Made by a program: the position numbers and the translations under genes. A DNA stretch of 64,000 nucleotides from NCBI RefSeq assembly GCF_902859875.1, contig NZ_CADIKF010000013.1, forward strand, positions 62,001-126,000. Reading direction: 5' to 3'. A model generated the notes under the pieces. It ran no database searches. It saw nothing but the letters and a program-made list of their open reading frames with translations, and was not told where the DNA came from. Positions 9,004 through 18,359 of this stretch are shown here, in pieces (within the stretch, counting starts at the first letter, position 1; the number at the start of each line of letters is the position of its first letter). This DNA comes from Paraburkholderia solisilvae (GTDB taxonomy: Bacteria; Pseudomonadota; Gammaproteobacteria; Burkholderiales; Burkholderiaceae).

Positions 9004-9183
9004 TTCCCTGCCTGGTTCGCCAAGGTCATATATTCCTTGAACCAATGCCATGTGCACGGTTGCGGAAATTTGTAGCACGGGCGTGCGCGTCACTCTGTCT
9101 GATGTACCCGAAGTGCTGCTAACTGCGACCAATTCTGAACCTCCGGTTCAGGATGCCGGCCTAGCGGCTAAGGCGGGGACCTA
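9004..9183 (+). ncRNA. ssrS: 6S RNA
   Basis: A roughly 180-nt RNA that mimics an open promoter and sequesters sigma-70 RNA polymerase. The ends pair (TTCCCTGCCT with AGGCGGGGA) to close a long rod. The 3' half contains AACTGCGAC, then CTGAACC and GGTTCAG forming a hairpin, then GCCGGCC...GCGGC, which parallels the 3' half of enterobacterial 6S RNA. The location between zapA and a conserved downstream gene is the standard ssrS position. It is followed by a strong terminator. Exact ends are estimates from the closing stem. Confidence 0.88.
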
Positions 9184-9190
9184 TATCAAA

Positions 9191-9220
9191 CGGCATCGGA
9201 CAAGGTCCGATGCCGTTTTT
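9191..9220 (+). terminator. intrinsic terminator of 6S RNA
   Basis: Perfect 11-bp stem CGGCATCGGAC / GTCCGATGCCG with an AAG loop followed by TTTTT. It lies just after the 6S RNA closing stem. Confidence 0.93.
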
Positions 9221-9297
9221 CATTGGGCGTTGCGTTTCGACGGCACGGCTGTTCCTCAACGTCCCGCGTGTCCTTAACTTCACGTTCCATTCGATTC

Positions 9298-9768
9298 ATG
9301 CGCTACTGGCTAATGAAGTCCGAACCGGACGAAGCAAGCATCGACGACCTCGCGAACGCGCCCACGCACACGCTGCCGTGGACCGGCGTGCGCAACTATC
9401 AGGCGCGCAACTTCATGCGCGACGGAATGACCATCGGCGACGGCGTGCTGTTCTACCATTCGAGCTGCCCGGAACCGGGCATCGCCGGGCTCGCTGAAGT
9501 ATCGTCGACGCCGTATCCCGACCCCACCCAGTTCGACCCGAAGAGCCCGTACTACGACGCGAAGTCGTCGCAGGAAACGCCGCGCTGGTTGCTCGTCGAC
9601 GTCGTGTTCAGGAAGAAGCTGCAGCTGATTCCGCTCGCGGCGCTGCGCGCACACGAAGAACTCGCGGACATGCGTGTGCTCGCCAAGGGCAACCGGTTAT
9701 CCATCACGCCGGTCACCGACGCACAGTGGAAATTCATTACGAAGCGGCTCGCGAAGCCCGTCGCGTAA
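9298..9768 (+). CDS. EVE-domain protein
   Basis: A 156-residue single EVE domain protein of the thymocyte nuclear protein 1 type. The EVE fold is related to PUA and YTH domains and is thought to bind modified nucleic-acid bases. It begins MRYWLMKSEPDEASIDDL, the family's standard opening, and has WTGVRNYQARNFMRDGM, GVLFYHSSC and RWLLVDVVF. The start at MRYWLM fits the family length. It sits next to the 6S RNA gene. Its biological substrate is unknown. Confidence 0.88.
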   Translation: MRYWLMKSEPDEASIDDLANAPTHTLPWTGVRNYQARNFMRDGMTIGDGVLFYHSSCPEPGIAGLAEVSSTPYPDPTQFDPKSPYYDAKSSQETPRWLLVDVVFRKKLQLIPLAALRAHEELADMRVLAKGNRLSITPVTDAQWKFITKRLAKPVA

Positions 9769-10063
9769 TGCCATGGCGGGCCGGGGCCGCTATTGTCCGT
9801 TGATCGCCTGATATCGCTGCGGCCGGCAAGTGCGCGCCGGCGGTCATGTGTGCGTGCCCGCCCCGCCCGCACAAGCAGGCGCAGCGCATCGCGCGCGTCG
9901 TCGAGCGGTTGTTCCAGTCCGGTTCGGGAACCAGATTGCCAAGGTTACCGCCTAACGGGATCGCAAGGAATCTGCAAGCTCGCATCGGCATGCATCGCGT
10001 CGCATCATCGCGTTATCGCCATCGTCAGCGCGAGCGCCCTCGCCTAACCAAGGAGTCGAACTC

Positions 10064-10798
10064 ATGATCACAAAAACCAGGCTTGCGTGGACGCTTGCCG
10101 GAACCTGCGCTGTGCCGTTGCTGCTCACACTCGCATCGGGCGCGGCGCGCGCGCAAACCATCGCGCCTTATCAGCCGTCCGGCGTGCTGTCGCTCAATGC
10201 GCAGGCCAGCGCCGAAGTGCCGCAGGATGTCGTCGACATCACGCTGTTCTATGAACAGGAAGCGAGCGACCCGTCGTCGTTGACGACCACGCTGAACCAG
10301 CGTGCCGACGCCGCGTTGCAGAAGGCCAAGGGCGTATCGGGCGTGACCGCGCGCACCGGTTCGTTCTCGATCTTCCCGTCGACCGATCGCGATGGCCGCA
10401 TCTCCGCGTGGCGCGGGCGCACGGAGGTCGTGCTCGAATCGCACGACTTCGCGGCCGCCTCGAAGCTCGCCGGACAAATGGCGCCGACGATGCAAGTCGG
10501 CAACGTGTCGTTCTCGCTGTCTCCGGAGGCGCAGCGTGCGGCCGAGCAGAAGCTGACCGGCGAGGCGATTACGTCGTTCCGACAGCAAGCTACGTCGTCT
10601 GCGCAAGCGTTCGGCTATAGCGGCTATACGATCCGCGAAGTCAACGTCGGCCATGGCGGATCGATCCCGCCGCGGCCGGTGATGATGATGAGCGCACGCG
10701 CGATGTCCGCCGATGCGAAGGTCGCCGCACCGGTGCCGCTCGAAGGCGGCACGTCGACGGTGTCCGTCAATGTCTCGGGGTCGGTGCAGATGAAGTGA
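10064..10798 (+). CDS. SIMPL-domain (DUF541) periplasmic protein
   Basis: A 244-residue exported protein with a signal peptide (basic start, LLLTLASGAARAQ cleavage region near residue 31). A SIMPL/DUF541 domain follows, opening GVLSLNAQASAEVPQDVVDITLFYEQEA. Members are periplasmic or surface proteins whose precise role is not settled; some are tied to stress or envelope integrity. AAGGAG lies about 8 bp upstream of the ATG. It stands alone, with a bidirectional terminator downstream separating it from lgt. Confidence 0.85.
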   Translation: MITKTRLAWTLAGTCAVPLLLTLASGAARAQTIAPYQPSGVLSLNAQASAEVPQDVVDITLFYEQEASDPSSLTTTLNQRADAALQKAKGVSGVTARTGSFSIFPSTDRDGRISAWRGRTEVVLESHDFAAASKLAGQMAPTMQVGNVSFSLSPEAQRAAEQKLTGEAITSFRQQATSSAQAFGYSGYTIREVNVGHGGSIPPRPVMMMSARAMSADAKVAAPVPLEGGTSTVSVNVSGSVQMK

Positions 10799-10878
10799 CG
10801 CGCGCCTGGTGGTGCGTGATGCGTGCGTCGTACTGCGCGCGTCGCATCGAGCGCGGGTTCCGCGCGTCGTATTGAAAC

Positions 10879-10910
10879 GAAAATCGCCACGGCATGCCGT
10901 GGCGATTTTC
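10879..10910. terminator. bidirectional terminator between SIMPL gene and lgt
   Basis: A perfect 32-bp palindrome with 16-bp arms: GAAAATCGCCACGGCA followed by its exact complement. The A-rich and T-rich ends let it work as an intrinsic terminator for the plus-strand SIMPL gene and for minus-strand lgt. Confidence 0.85.
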
Positions 10911-11074
10911 ATGATGATGACGGCGCGCAGCGAAGCGTGCCGTTGTGCCGCGAGGCGGCTGTCGCGCAGTCAGTCGCTCAGTCAGTTGCCTGCCGTCAGT
11001 CGCGAACGAACGACGTCGAGCTCACACGCGCAACCTGCTCATGCGCACGCGAGCTCGACACCCACGCCGCAAAC

Positions 11075-11980
11075 TCAGCTCGCACTCACCGGCTGCTGCG
11101 CCTGCCGTCCCGCGCGACGATACGACCAGACGAGCATCACGATGCCCGCGATAATCATCGGCAGCGACAGCCACTGGCCCATCGACAAGCCGAGCGCGAG
11201 CAAGCCGAGAAAGTCATCGGGCTCGCGCGCGAACTCCACTGTGAAGCGCGCGAGACCATATCCAACCAGAAACACCGCCGATATCGCGCCCACCGGCCGC
11301 GGCTTGCGCGAGAAGAACCACAGCACGAAGAACAGCGCGACGCCTTCGAGCGCGATTTCATAGAGCTCGGACGGATGGCGCGGCAGCAGATGATATTGCG
11401 CGAACACTTCGTTCAGGTGCCATTGCGCGGCCTGCGCCGGATGCGTCGCGAGCCACGCGGCATCGTCGGTCGCGGCGCCCGGAAACAGCATTGCCCACGG
11501 CGCGGACGGATCGGTCACCCGCCCCCACAGCTCGCCGTTGATAAAGTTGCCGAGGCGTCCGGCCGCAAGACCCGTCGGCACCATCGGCGCGACGAAGTCC
11601 GTCACCTGCATCCACGTGCGATGACGCTGCCACGCGAAGAGGGTCATGGCCAGCACCACGCCGAGAAAGCCGCCGTGGAACGACATGCCGCCTTCCCATA
11701 CCTTGAAGATATCGAGCGGATGCGCGAAGTAGAAGCTCGCCTTGTAGAACAGCACATAGCCGAGCCGGCCGCCGAGGATCGTGCCGAGCACGCCGTAAAA
11801 CAGCATGTCGTCGATGTCCTTCACGGTCCAGCCTTGCGCGGCGACGTACGGTAGACGCAGCCGCAACCGGCCGATGACGATCGCCGCAATAAATGCGACG
11901 AGATACATCAAGCCGTACCAGCGCACGGCAAGCGGACCCAGATGGATGGCGACGGGATCGAAATTCGGGTGAATGAGCAT
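11075..11980 (-). CDS. lgt: prolipoprotein diacylglyceryl transferase
   Basis: A 301-residue inner-membrane enzyme that transfers diacylglycerol from phosphatidylglycerol to the lipobox cysteine, the first step of lipoprotein maturation. It carries the YGLMY region near the N-terminus, the essential HGGFLG motif, and the Lgt signature [26 protein letters not shown] and a seven-helix hydrophobic pattern also fit. Length is normal. It is transcribed alone; tandem repeats lie just upstream of its start. Confidence 0.95.
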   Translation of the reverse strand: MLIHPNFDPVAIHLGPLAVRWYGLMYLVAFIAAIVIGRLRLRLPYVAAQGWTVKDIDDMLFYGVLGTILGGRLGYVLFYKASFYFAHPLDIFKVWEGGMSFHGGFLGVVLAMTLFAWQRHRTWMQVTDFVAPMVPTGLAAGRLGNFINGELWGRVTDPSAPWAMLFPGAATDDAAWLATHPAQAAQWHLNEVFAQYHLLPRHPSELYEIALEGVALFFVLWFFSRKPRPVGAISAVFLVGYGLARFTVEFAREPDDFLGLLALGLSMGQWLSLPMIIAGIVMLVWSYRRAGRQAQQPVSAS

Positions 11981-12073
11981 CGTGTGGTTATCGGTGTTCG
12001 TGTTCGGTTCTAACAGGTTCGGATTTGGGGATCCGGATTTCGGATGTGTCGTTGGAGCGGCCGGCGCACTCAG

Positions 12074-12145
12074 GCGTTCAATGAGGCGCTCAATGACGCG
12101 CTCAATGACCCCTTCAATTGGCCGTTCATTGAGCGCTCAATTCGC
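12074..12145. repeat. 12-bp tandem repeat (about six units)
   Basis: Six consecutive units of a 12-bp motif, best copies GCGCTCAATGAC at 12086-12097 and 12098-12109. Diverged copies (GCGTTCAATGAG, CCCTTCAATTGG, CCGTTCATTGAG) lie around them. The array lies between the starts/ends of lgt and the LysR gene, outside any supported gene. No function is evident. Confidence 0.8.
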
Positions 12146-12206
12146 ACCCGCGGCGCAAACCGCGCAAGCGGTTTGGAAGCTTTGCGCGCACCCTCGCAAG
12201 CACGGT

Positions 12207-13169
12207 TCAAACCGACCGCGATGCCGCCGCATGCGCGCGCGCAATCTCGATGAAGCCCGCCAGCACCGGGCTGACCGCCCGCGTGCGCCACACGAGCCCC
12301 GTTTCGATGGCCGGCACCGCCTCGATCAACGGCCGGTACACGACCCCCGTGCGCCGCAGGTTACGCAACGATTGCGGCACCAGTGCGACGCCCATGCCCG
12401 CGGACACGAGGCTGACGATCGTCTGCATCTGGATCGCCTCCTGACCGATGTGCGGCGTGAGGCCGGCGGCACCGTAGCAATCCATAATGATGTCATAAAA
12501 GCCCGGCGCCAGAGGCCGCGGGAAGATCACAAGCGGCGCATCGGCGGCATCGCGCAGGCTGATCGGCGCATCGCGCCATTCGGCCGGCGGCGCTTTGGCG
12601 TGCTCGCCTGCTTCGATACGCGCGGCCATCTGCGTGGACATCGCGATGATGAGCGGCTCATGCGCGATCGGCAGCCACGACAGCTGCGCCGCGTAACGCG
12701 GCGGCAGCGGCCCGATCACGAGACCGGCATCGGCCTCGCCCGCGACCAGTTCTTCGAACTGCACGTCGCTCGTCGCTTCGACGAGTTGCAGCCGCACACG
12801 CGGATGACGCACGCCGAAATCGCGCAACAGCGGCGGCAGCAAGCCGTAATCGGCGGTCGACACGAACGACAGCGACAACCCACCCGACTCGCCGCGCGCG
12901 AGGCTCTGCGCCAGCGGCCGCAGCGCGTCCGCACTGGCGAGCAGCCGCCGCACTTCCGGCAGCAGATCGGCGCCGACCGGCGTGAGCTCGACCGAGCGCT
13001 TGGTGCGCGCGAACAGCTCGACGCCGAGCGTCTCTTCCAACGCGCGAATCGCCTGCGACAACGGCGGCTGGGTCATCGACAGGCGCGCGGCCGCGCGGCC
13101 GAAGTGCTTCTCTTCGGCAACGGCGATGAAATAGCGCAACTGGCGCAGATCGGGCACGGACGGAATCAT
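12207..13169 (-). CDS. LysR-family transcriptional regulator
   Basis: A 320-residue LysR-type activator/repressor. The N-terminal winged HTH covers about residues 5-65 (RQLRYFIAVAEEKHFGRAAARLSMTQPPLSQAIRALEETLG), and the rest is a two-lobed effector-binding domain (LSFVSTADYGLLPPLL, GPLPPRY, SAGMGVALVPQSL). The start at MIPSVPDLRQLRYF gives normal family length; the longer upstream frame runs into the shared promoter region. It is divergent from ilvD with about 235 bp between starts, so ilvD or a linked pathway may be its target. The effector is unknown; the C-terminal part resembles the CatR/BenM-like branch only in general pattern. Confidence 0.88.
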   Translation of the reverse strand: MIPSVPDLRQLRYFIAVAEEKHFGRAAARLSMTQPPLSQAIRALEETLGVELFARTKRSVELTPVGADLLPEVRRLLASADALRPLAQSLARGESGGLSLSFVSTADYGLLPPLLRDFGVRHPRVRLQLVEATSDVQFEELVAGEADAGLVIGPLPPRYAAQLSWLPIAHEPLIIAMSTQMAARIEAGEHAKAPPAEWRDAPISLRDAADAPLVIFPRPLAPGFYDIIMDCYGAAGLTPHIGQEAIQMQTIVSLVSAGMGVALVPQSLRNLRRTGVVYRPLIEAVPAIETGLVWRTRAVSPVLAGFIEIARAHAAASRSV

Positions 13170-13404
13170 TGGGAATGGTGAATCGATGGTGTTCGAGAGC
13201 CCGCCGATGTCTCTCGACGTGTGTCTCGACAGCTCCCGGCAACCCGCTTGATACATTTTACGACCTAATCGGCCCTCAATAATATATTGGACAGTGCTTC
13301 GCCGAAACTGCATTCTTGCTCGACGCGCGCGGCCTACACTGCATGGACCTGGGCAAGTACCGCCCCGGCGTGCGCCGATCACAACAAACCGGATGGAGAT
13401 CCCC

Positions 13405-15078
13405 ATGTCGTACAACCGTCGTTCGAAGCACATCACACAAGGCGTCGCCCGTTCGCCGAACCGTTCGATGTATTACGCCATCGGCTACAAGAAGGAAGAC
13501 TTCGACAAGCCGATGATCGGCGTCGCCAACGGCCACTCGACCATCACGCCGTGCAACGCCGGCCTGCAGCGCCTCGCGGACGCCGCGGTCGCCGCGATCA
13601 AGGGCGCCGACGCGAACCCGCAGACCTTCGGCACACCGACGATCTCCGACGGCATGTCGATGGGCACCGAAGGGATGAAATACTCGCTCGTCTCGCGCGA
13701 AGTGATCGCGGACTGCATCGAGACCTGCGTGCAAGGGCAGTGGATGGATGGCGTCGTCGTGATCGGCGGCTGCGACAAGAACATGCCGGGCGGCATGATC
13801 GGCCTCGCGCGCATCAATGTGCCGGGCATCTACGTATACGGCGGCACCATCAAGCCGGGTAACTGGAAGGGACAGGCGCTGACCATCGTGTCGTCGTTCG
13901 AGGCGGTCGGCGAATTCACCGCGGGCCGCATGTCCGAAGAAGATTTCACCGGGGTCGAACAGAACGCGTGCCCGACCACCGGCTCGTGCGGCGGCATGTA
14001 CACCGCGAACACGATGAGCTCGTCGTTCGAAGCGCTCGGCATGTCGCTGCTGTACTCGTCGACGATGGCCAACCCGGACCAGGAAAAGGTCGACTCGGCC
14101 GCCGAATCGGCGCGCGTGCTCGTCGAAGCGGTGAAGCAGGACATCAAGCCGCGCGACATCATCACGAAGCGCTCGATCGAGAACGCGGTCACGCTGATCA
14201 TGGCGACCGGCGGTTCGACGAACGCGGTGCTGCACTATCTCGCGATCGCGCATGCGGCGGAAGTGGACTGGACCATCGAAGATTTCGAACGGATTCGCCA
14301 GCGCGTGCCCGTCATCTGCGACCTGAAGCCATCGGGCAAGTATGTCGCGACCGACCTGCACCAGGCAGGCGGCATCCCGCAGGTGCTGAAGATTCTGCTC
14401 GACGCGGGCCTGCTGCACGGCGACTGCCTGACGATCACCGGCCGCACGCTCGCCGAAGAACTGAAGGACGTGCCGTCGAAGCCGCGCGCCGATCAACAGG
14501 TGATCTTCCCGATCGACAAGCCGTTGTACGAGCAAGGCCACCTCGCGATCCTGAAGGGCAACCTCGCGGAGAACGGCGCGGTCGCGAAGATCACCGGCCT
14601 GAAGAACCCGGTGATCACCGGGCCTGCGCGCGTGTTCGACGACGAGCAAAGCGCGATGGACGCGATTCTCGGCGACACCATTCAGGCCGGCGACGTGCTG
14701 GTGCTGCGCTACCTCGGCCCGCAAGGCGGCCCGGGCATGCCGGAAATGCTGGCGCCGACGTCGGCGATCATCGGCAAGGGGCTCGGCGAATCGGTGGGGC
14801 TGATTACCGACGGCCGCTTTTCCGGCGGCACGTGGGGCATGGTGGTCGGCCATGTTGCGCCGGAAGCGTTTGTCGGCGGCACGATCGCGCTCGTGCAGGA
14901 AGGCGATTCGATCACGATCGATGCGCGCAGGCTGCTGCTGCAACTGAACGTCGACGACGCTGAACTGCAGCGCCGCCGTGCCGCGTGGCAGCAGCCGAAG
15001 CCGCGTTATACGCACGGCGTGCTGGCGAAGTATGCGGCGCTTGCGCTGCCGGCGCACAAGGGTGCGGTGACCGGGTAA
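13405..15078 (+). CDS. ilvD: dihydroxy-acid dehydratase
   Basis: A 557-residue iron-sulfur enzyme that converts 2,3-dihydroxy-isovalerate (or -methylvalerate) to the 2-keto acid in valine and isoleucine synthesis. [10 protein letters not shown] near residue 121 and [17 protein letters not shown] near residue 190 carry the cluster cysteines. The C-terminal [15 protein letters not shown] is also family-typical. The start [13 protein letters not shown] is preferred because GGAG lies 6-7 bp upstream; another ATG 12 bp earlier would remove that spacing. A long antisense frame across it is a shadow. Confidence 0.95.
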   Translation: MSYNRRSKHITQGVARSPNRSMYYAIGYKKEDFDKPMIGVANGHSTITPCNAGLQRLADAAVAAIKGADANPQTFGTPTISDGMSMGTEGMKYSLVSREVIADCIETCVQGQWMDGVVVIGGCDKNMPGGMIGLARINVPGIYVYGGTIKPGNWKGQALTIVSSFEAVGEFTAGRMSEEDFTGVEQNACPTTGSCGGMYTANTMSSSFEALGMSLLYSSTMANPDQEKVDSAAESARVLVEAVKQDIKPRDIITKRSIENAVTLIMATGGSTNAVLHYLAIAHAAEVDWTIEDFERIRQRVPVICDLKPSGKYVATDLHQAGGIPQVLKILLDAGLLHGDCLTITGRTLAEELKDVPSKPRADQQVIFPIDKPLYEQGHLAILKGNLAENGAVAKITGLKNPVITGPARVFDDEQSAMDAILGDTIQAGDVLVLRYLGPQGGPGMPEMLAPTSAIIGKGLGESVGLITDGRFSGGTWGMVVGHVAPEAFVGGTIALVQEGDSITIDARRLLLQLNVDDAELQRRRAAWQQPKPRYTHGVLAKYAALALPAHKGAVTG

Positions 15079-15205
15079 GCGCTGCGCAACAGGCAGGCAA
15101 GGCCATCGGCGGCGGATGGATGCGCCGCCGCCGCGTGCGGCGAACCGGCGCACGCTCGCCAATCACACCGGCTGACGCCGGGCGGCACATGCAAAGACCC
15201 CATGC

Positions 15206-15237
15206 AAGGGCACACGCGAATAAGGCGTGTGCCCTTT
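15206..15237 (+). terminator. intrinsic terminator downstream of ilvD
   Basis: A 12-bp stem AAGGGCACACGC / GCGTGTGCCCTT with a 7-base loop and a short T run. A TATAAT hexamer at 15243-15248 just after it could be a -10 box for the cytochrome c gene, but no convincing -35 is seen. Confidence 0.75.
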
Positions 15238-15330
15238 GCTTTTATAATGCGGAGCACCCGGTACGAGCACAACGACCACATCCCTGCGCGCGCACGACAA
15301 CGCCACGCACCGTTACCGGTGGAGACCACG

Positions 15331-15666
15331 ATGAAAGCGAAGTCGCATGCGGCAGTGGGGTTGGTGTACGCGCTGGCTTGCGCGTCGATGGGACCGGCGG
15401 CGCGCGCGGAAACATCCGCGGGCCTCGCGCTCGCGCAACAGGAAAACTGCCTGAGTTGCCATTCGGTCAAGCGGCAGTTCATGGGGCCGTCGCTGCACGA
15501 CATCGCCGATCGCTACGCGACGCGCAGCGATGCGTCCGCCTACCTCGCCCGCAAGATCGTCGAAGGCAGCGCAGGCGTCTGGGGCGCAGTGCCGATGCCC
15601 GCGAATACGCAGGTCACGCCTGACGAAGCCGCGCAACTCGCCGGCTGGATTCTGACGCTCAAATAA
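15331..15666 (+). CDS. periplasmic c-type cytochrome
   Basis: A 111-residue class I cytochrome c. Residues 1-26 form a signal peptide ending ARA. The heme-binding motif C40-L-S-C-H44 follows, and VPMPANTQVT near residue 90 supplies the likely methionine axial ligand. Size and layout match the cytochrome c551/c5 type of small soluble electron carriers. No oxidase or dehydrogenase gene is next to it, so its partner cannot be read from context. Confidence 0.88.
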   Translation: MKAKSHAAVGLVYALACASMGPAARAETSAGLALAQQENCLSCHSVKRQFMGPSLHDIADRYATRSDASAYLARKIVEGSAGVWGAVPMPANTQVTPDEAAQLAGWILTLK

Positions 15667-15718
15667 GCCGCGCGAATTTCACGGCGGGCACCAACGTGCG
15701 GCGCGTTGCGAACGGCGG

Positions 15719-16180
15719 CTAGGCCGCGCCGTCGCCGCGCTGCTTCAACTCTTCGCGAATCGCCTCGCGAATCCAGCCCGCCACCTCCGTTTCCAGCGCC
15801 AGCGCCACTTCGCGCGTGATCTGGTTGACGAGCCACGTGGTGTGCTCCTGAAACGTGTCGCGGCAGCGCGCTTCGATCAGCGTGCGCCCTTCGCCGGTCA
15901 GAAAACTTGCGAACCGGCCGCGCAGCCGCTCGGCAAGCAGATCGGCGTCGTAATCCGGTGCGACCGGCGCGGCGCTCGCCGGTGCGGGTGCGCTGGCCGC
16001 CGCGGCAGGTTGCACATGCGGCGACTGCGCAGCCGCCGGCGTGACAAACGCCGGCTCCTCCGGCACCACGTCCGACAGTTCCGGGATGTCGCGCGCCTGC
16101 GCGGGATCGCCCTGAACGATCACTTCGTCGAGGACGGGAATGGCGGTTTCGGGAGAAGAGGAATCGTTCGGATGGGACAT
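15719..16180 (-). CDS. DUF2486 family protein
   Basis: A 153-residue protein with an acidic, Ala/Pro-rich and probably disordered first half (PAAAASAPAPASAAP around residues 58-75). The helical C-terminal half (LLAERLRGRFASFLTGEG to WIREAIREELKQRG) is the conserved DUF2486 part. It lies just downstream of holC on the same strand, the arrangement typical of Burkholderiaceae. The function is unknown. The helical end could be a small oligomerisation module. Confidence 0.75.
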   Translation of the reverse strand: MSHPNDSSSPETAIPVLDEVIVQGDPAQARDIPELSDVVPEEPAFVTPAAAQSPHVQPAAAASAPAPASAAPVAPDYDADLLAERLRGRFASFLTGEGRTLIEARCRDTFQEHTTWLVNQITREVALALETEVAGWIREAIREELKQRGDGAA

Positions 16181-16289
16181 AGGTGCACTCCGTCAATAAG
16201 TCGGACGAACCGATGAGCCAGAACCCGGCCCGGCGGGGTGATCAGCATCACACGGCCCGCAATTCGTGGGCCCGGGGTCAGCCGCCCTG

Positions 16290-16706
16290 TCAGCCGCCCT
16301 GCTTGTAGTTGTTCAGAGCATAGCCGCGATCGCGGTAGAAGCGATAGCGTTCGCGGCCCGCCGCGAGTTCGTCTGTGGCATTGCCGACCACTTCGAGCAG
16401 CCGCTCGAAGCGCGCAAACTGCGCGGGAACCGTGGCGCCGAGGTTCAGCAGGATCTGATGATGCGGCGCGTCGTCGAGATTCGCCGCGAGCACGACCGGC
16501 GTATCCGCGGCGAGCGCGCTGCCCGCCGCACAATGCGGAATGAACTCGAGCGGCGCGAAGGTCCACAGCTGCTCGTCGAACGCGCGCAGCCGCGGCGGCT
16601 CGGCCAGCACGACGAGCGGCTGGCCGGCCAGATACGCCTTGCGCACGAGGCGGCACGCATACAGCAGCGAGTCGCCGACGTTCGAATGGAAGTCGATGCG
16701 CGTCAT
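16290..16706 (-). CDS. holC: DNA polymerase III chi subunit
   Basis: A 138-residue chi subunit of the clamp-loader complex, which links psi and single-stranded DNA-binding protein. It begins MTRIDFHSNVGDSLLYACRLVRKAYLAG, has LVVLAEPPRLRAFDEQLWTF and FIPHC in the middle, and ends RYRFYRDRGYALNNYK. These are the standard family blocks in order. It is 7 bp downstream of pepA on the same strand, the usual pepA-holC order. Confidence 0.93.
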   Translation of the reverse strand: MTRIDFHSNVGDSLLYACRLVRKAYLAGQPLVVLAEPPRLRAFDEQLWTFAPLEFIPHCAAGSALAADTPVVLAANLDDAPHHQILLNLGATVPAQFARFERLLEVVGNATDELAAGRERYRFYRDRGYALNNYKQGG

Positions 16707-16713
16707 GCCCGCG

Positions 16714-18225
16714 TTATTGTGCAGCGCGGTCGATCAGGAACTGCGACAGCAGCGGCACCGGACGGCCGGTTGCGCCCTTCGCGGCGCCGCTCTTCGATGC
16801 GGTGCCGGCGATATCGAGGTGCGCCCACGGATACGCTTCGGTAAAGCGCGCGAGGAAGCACGCGGCGGTCACGCTGCCGGCCGCACGCCCGCCGATGTTC
16901 GCGACATCCGCGAAATTCGACTTCAGCAGGTCCTGATACTCGTCGTCGAGCGGCATGCGCCACGCGGGGTCCGCCGCTTCCTTCGCGGCGTCGAGCAGTT
17001 CGCCAGCGAGCGCGTCGTCCTTCGCGAAGAGGCCGCTGTTGTGATGACCGAGCGCAATGATGCAGGCGCCCGTCAGCGTCGCGATGTCGATCACCGCGGC
17101 CGGCTTGAAGCGCTCCGCGTACGTCAGCGCGTCCGCGAGAATCAGGCGCCCCTCGGCGTCCGTGTTCAGCACTTCGATGGTCGTGCCCGACATGCTGGTG
17201 ACGATGTCGCCCGGCTTGGTGGCCGTGCCCGACGGCATGTTCTCGCAGGTCGGAACGATGCCGACCACGTTGAGCTTCAGGCCCATTTCGGCGACCGCGC
17301 GCAGCGTGCCGAGCACCGCGCCCGCACCGCACATGTCGTACTTCATTTCGTCCATCGAGTCGCCGGGCTTCAGCGAAATGCCGCCGGTGTCGAACGTGAT
17401 GCCCTTGCCGACCAGCACGATCGGCGCCGCCTTGGCCGCGCCGCCCTGATACTGCAGCACGATGAACTGCGGCGGCTCGACCGAACCTTTCGCGACCGAC
17501 AGCAACGAGCCCATCTTCAGCGCTTCCATCTGCTTCTGGCCGAGCACGTCGACTTTCAGTTTCCAGTCCTTCGCAAGCTTCTTTGCGGTGTTCGCGAGAT
17601 AGGTCGGGGTGCAGACGTTGCCCGGCAGGTTGCCCAGGTCGCGCGTGAGGTCCATGCCGTTGGCGAGCGCCGCGCCCTGCTTCGCCGCGAGTTTCGCGAG
17701 CTTCTCGTCGGCCGGATCGACGCTGAACACGACGCGCTTCAACGCGCGCGCGGTGGTATCCGGTTTGCTCTTCATCTGCGTGAACTTGTAGGTGAGTTCG
17801 CGCAGCGCGAGGATGGCCGCACGCACCGCCCAGTCCGACGAGCGTTCCTTGATCGGCGCCTGCGCGAGCGTGAAGGTGATCTGCACGATCTTCGTGCCGA
17901 GGATTGCGCGCCAGGCGGCGCGCACCGCGTCGCCGTAAGCCTTCTGCGTGAACCCATCCTGCTTGCCGAGACCGACCAGCAGCACGCGCGATGCGCCGAT
18001 GCCGGACACTTCATGCAGGAACAACGTGCTGCCGTTCTTGCCGTCCATGTCGCCCGCCTTGATGATGCGGGTCAGGAGGCCTTTGGTCGCGGTGTCGATT
18101 TCCAGCGCCGCGCCCGACAAAGTCTGCGATTCGAACACACCGATCACGATGCAATCGGATTTCCCCGTCAGGAACCCTTGGGTCGAGCCTTTGCTCCAAT
18201 CACAGGCTTTTATGCTAAAGTCCAT
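16714..18225 (-). CDS. pepA: leucyl aminopeptidase (M17)
   Basis: A 503-residue cytosolic metallo-aminopeptidase that removes N-terminal residues from peptides; in enterobacteria PepA also binds DNA. The M17 signature [14 protein letters not shown] lies near residue 350. [16 protein letters not shown] supplies metal-binding and catalytic residues, and [13 protein letters not shown] follows. The start [14 protein letters not shown] is chosen because GAGGA lies 8 bp upstream and the length is normal. It is divergent from lptF with 134 bp between starts. Confidence 0.95.
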   Translation of the reverse strand: MDFSIKACDWSKGSTQGFLTGKSDCIVIGVFESQTLSGAALEIDTATKGLLTRIIKAGDMDGKNGSTLFLHEVSGIGASRVLLVGLGKQDGFTQKAYGDAVRAAWRAILGTKIVQITFTLAQAPIKERSSDWAVRAAILALRELTYKFTQMKSKPDTTARALKRVVFSVDPADEKLAKLAAKQGAALANGMDLTRDLGNLPGNVCTPTYLANTAKKLAKDWKLKVDVLGQKQMEALKMGSLLSVAKGSVEPPQFIVLQYQGGAAKAAPIVLVGKGITFDTGGISLKPGDSMDEMKYDMCGAGAVLGTLRAVAEMGLKLNVVGIVPTCENMPSGTATKPGDIVTSMSGTTIEVLNTDAEGRLILADALTYAERFKPAAVIDIATLTGACIIALGHHNSGLFAKDDALAGELLDAAKEAADPAWRMPLDDEYQDLLKSNFADVANIGGRAAGSVTAACFLARFTEAYPWAHLDIAGTASKSGAAKGATGRPVPLLSQFLIDRAAQ

Positions 18226-18359
18226 CGCGCTTGTCCTCGGATAAAATCTGGGCTTAGGATGAAAGCCGCAATTATCCGCTATTTTTCCCGTGGCCGTCGC
18301 TTCGGAGGCACGTACTACGCATACGGCGCCCCGCCAGGCGCGCCCTCCCCTCATCAACG

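Noticed and set aside
13276..15162. 628-codon open frame on the minus strand across ilvD
   Set aside because: Arginine/histidine-rich translation without domains, exactly antisense to ilvD; a product of high-GC third positions.
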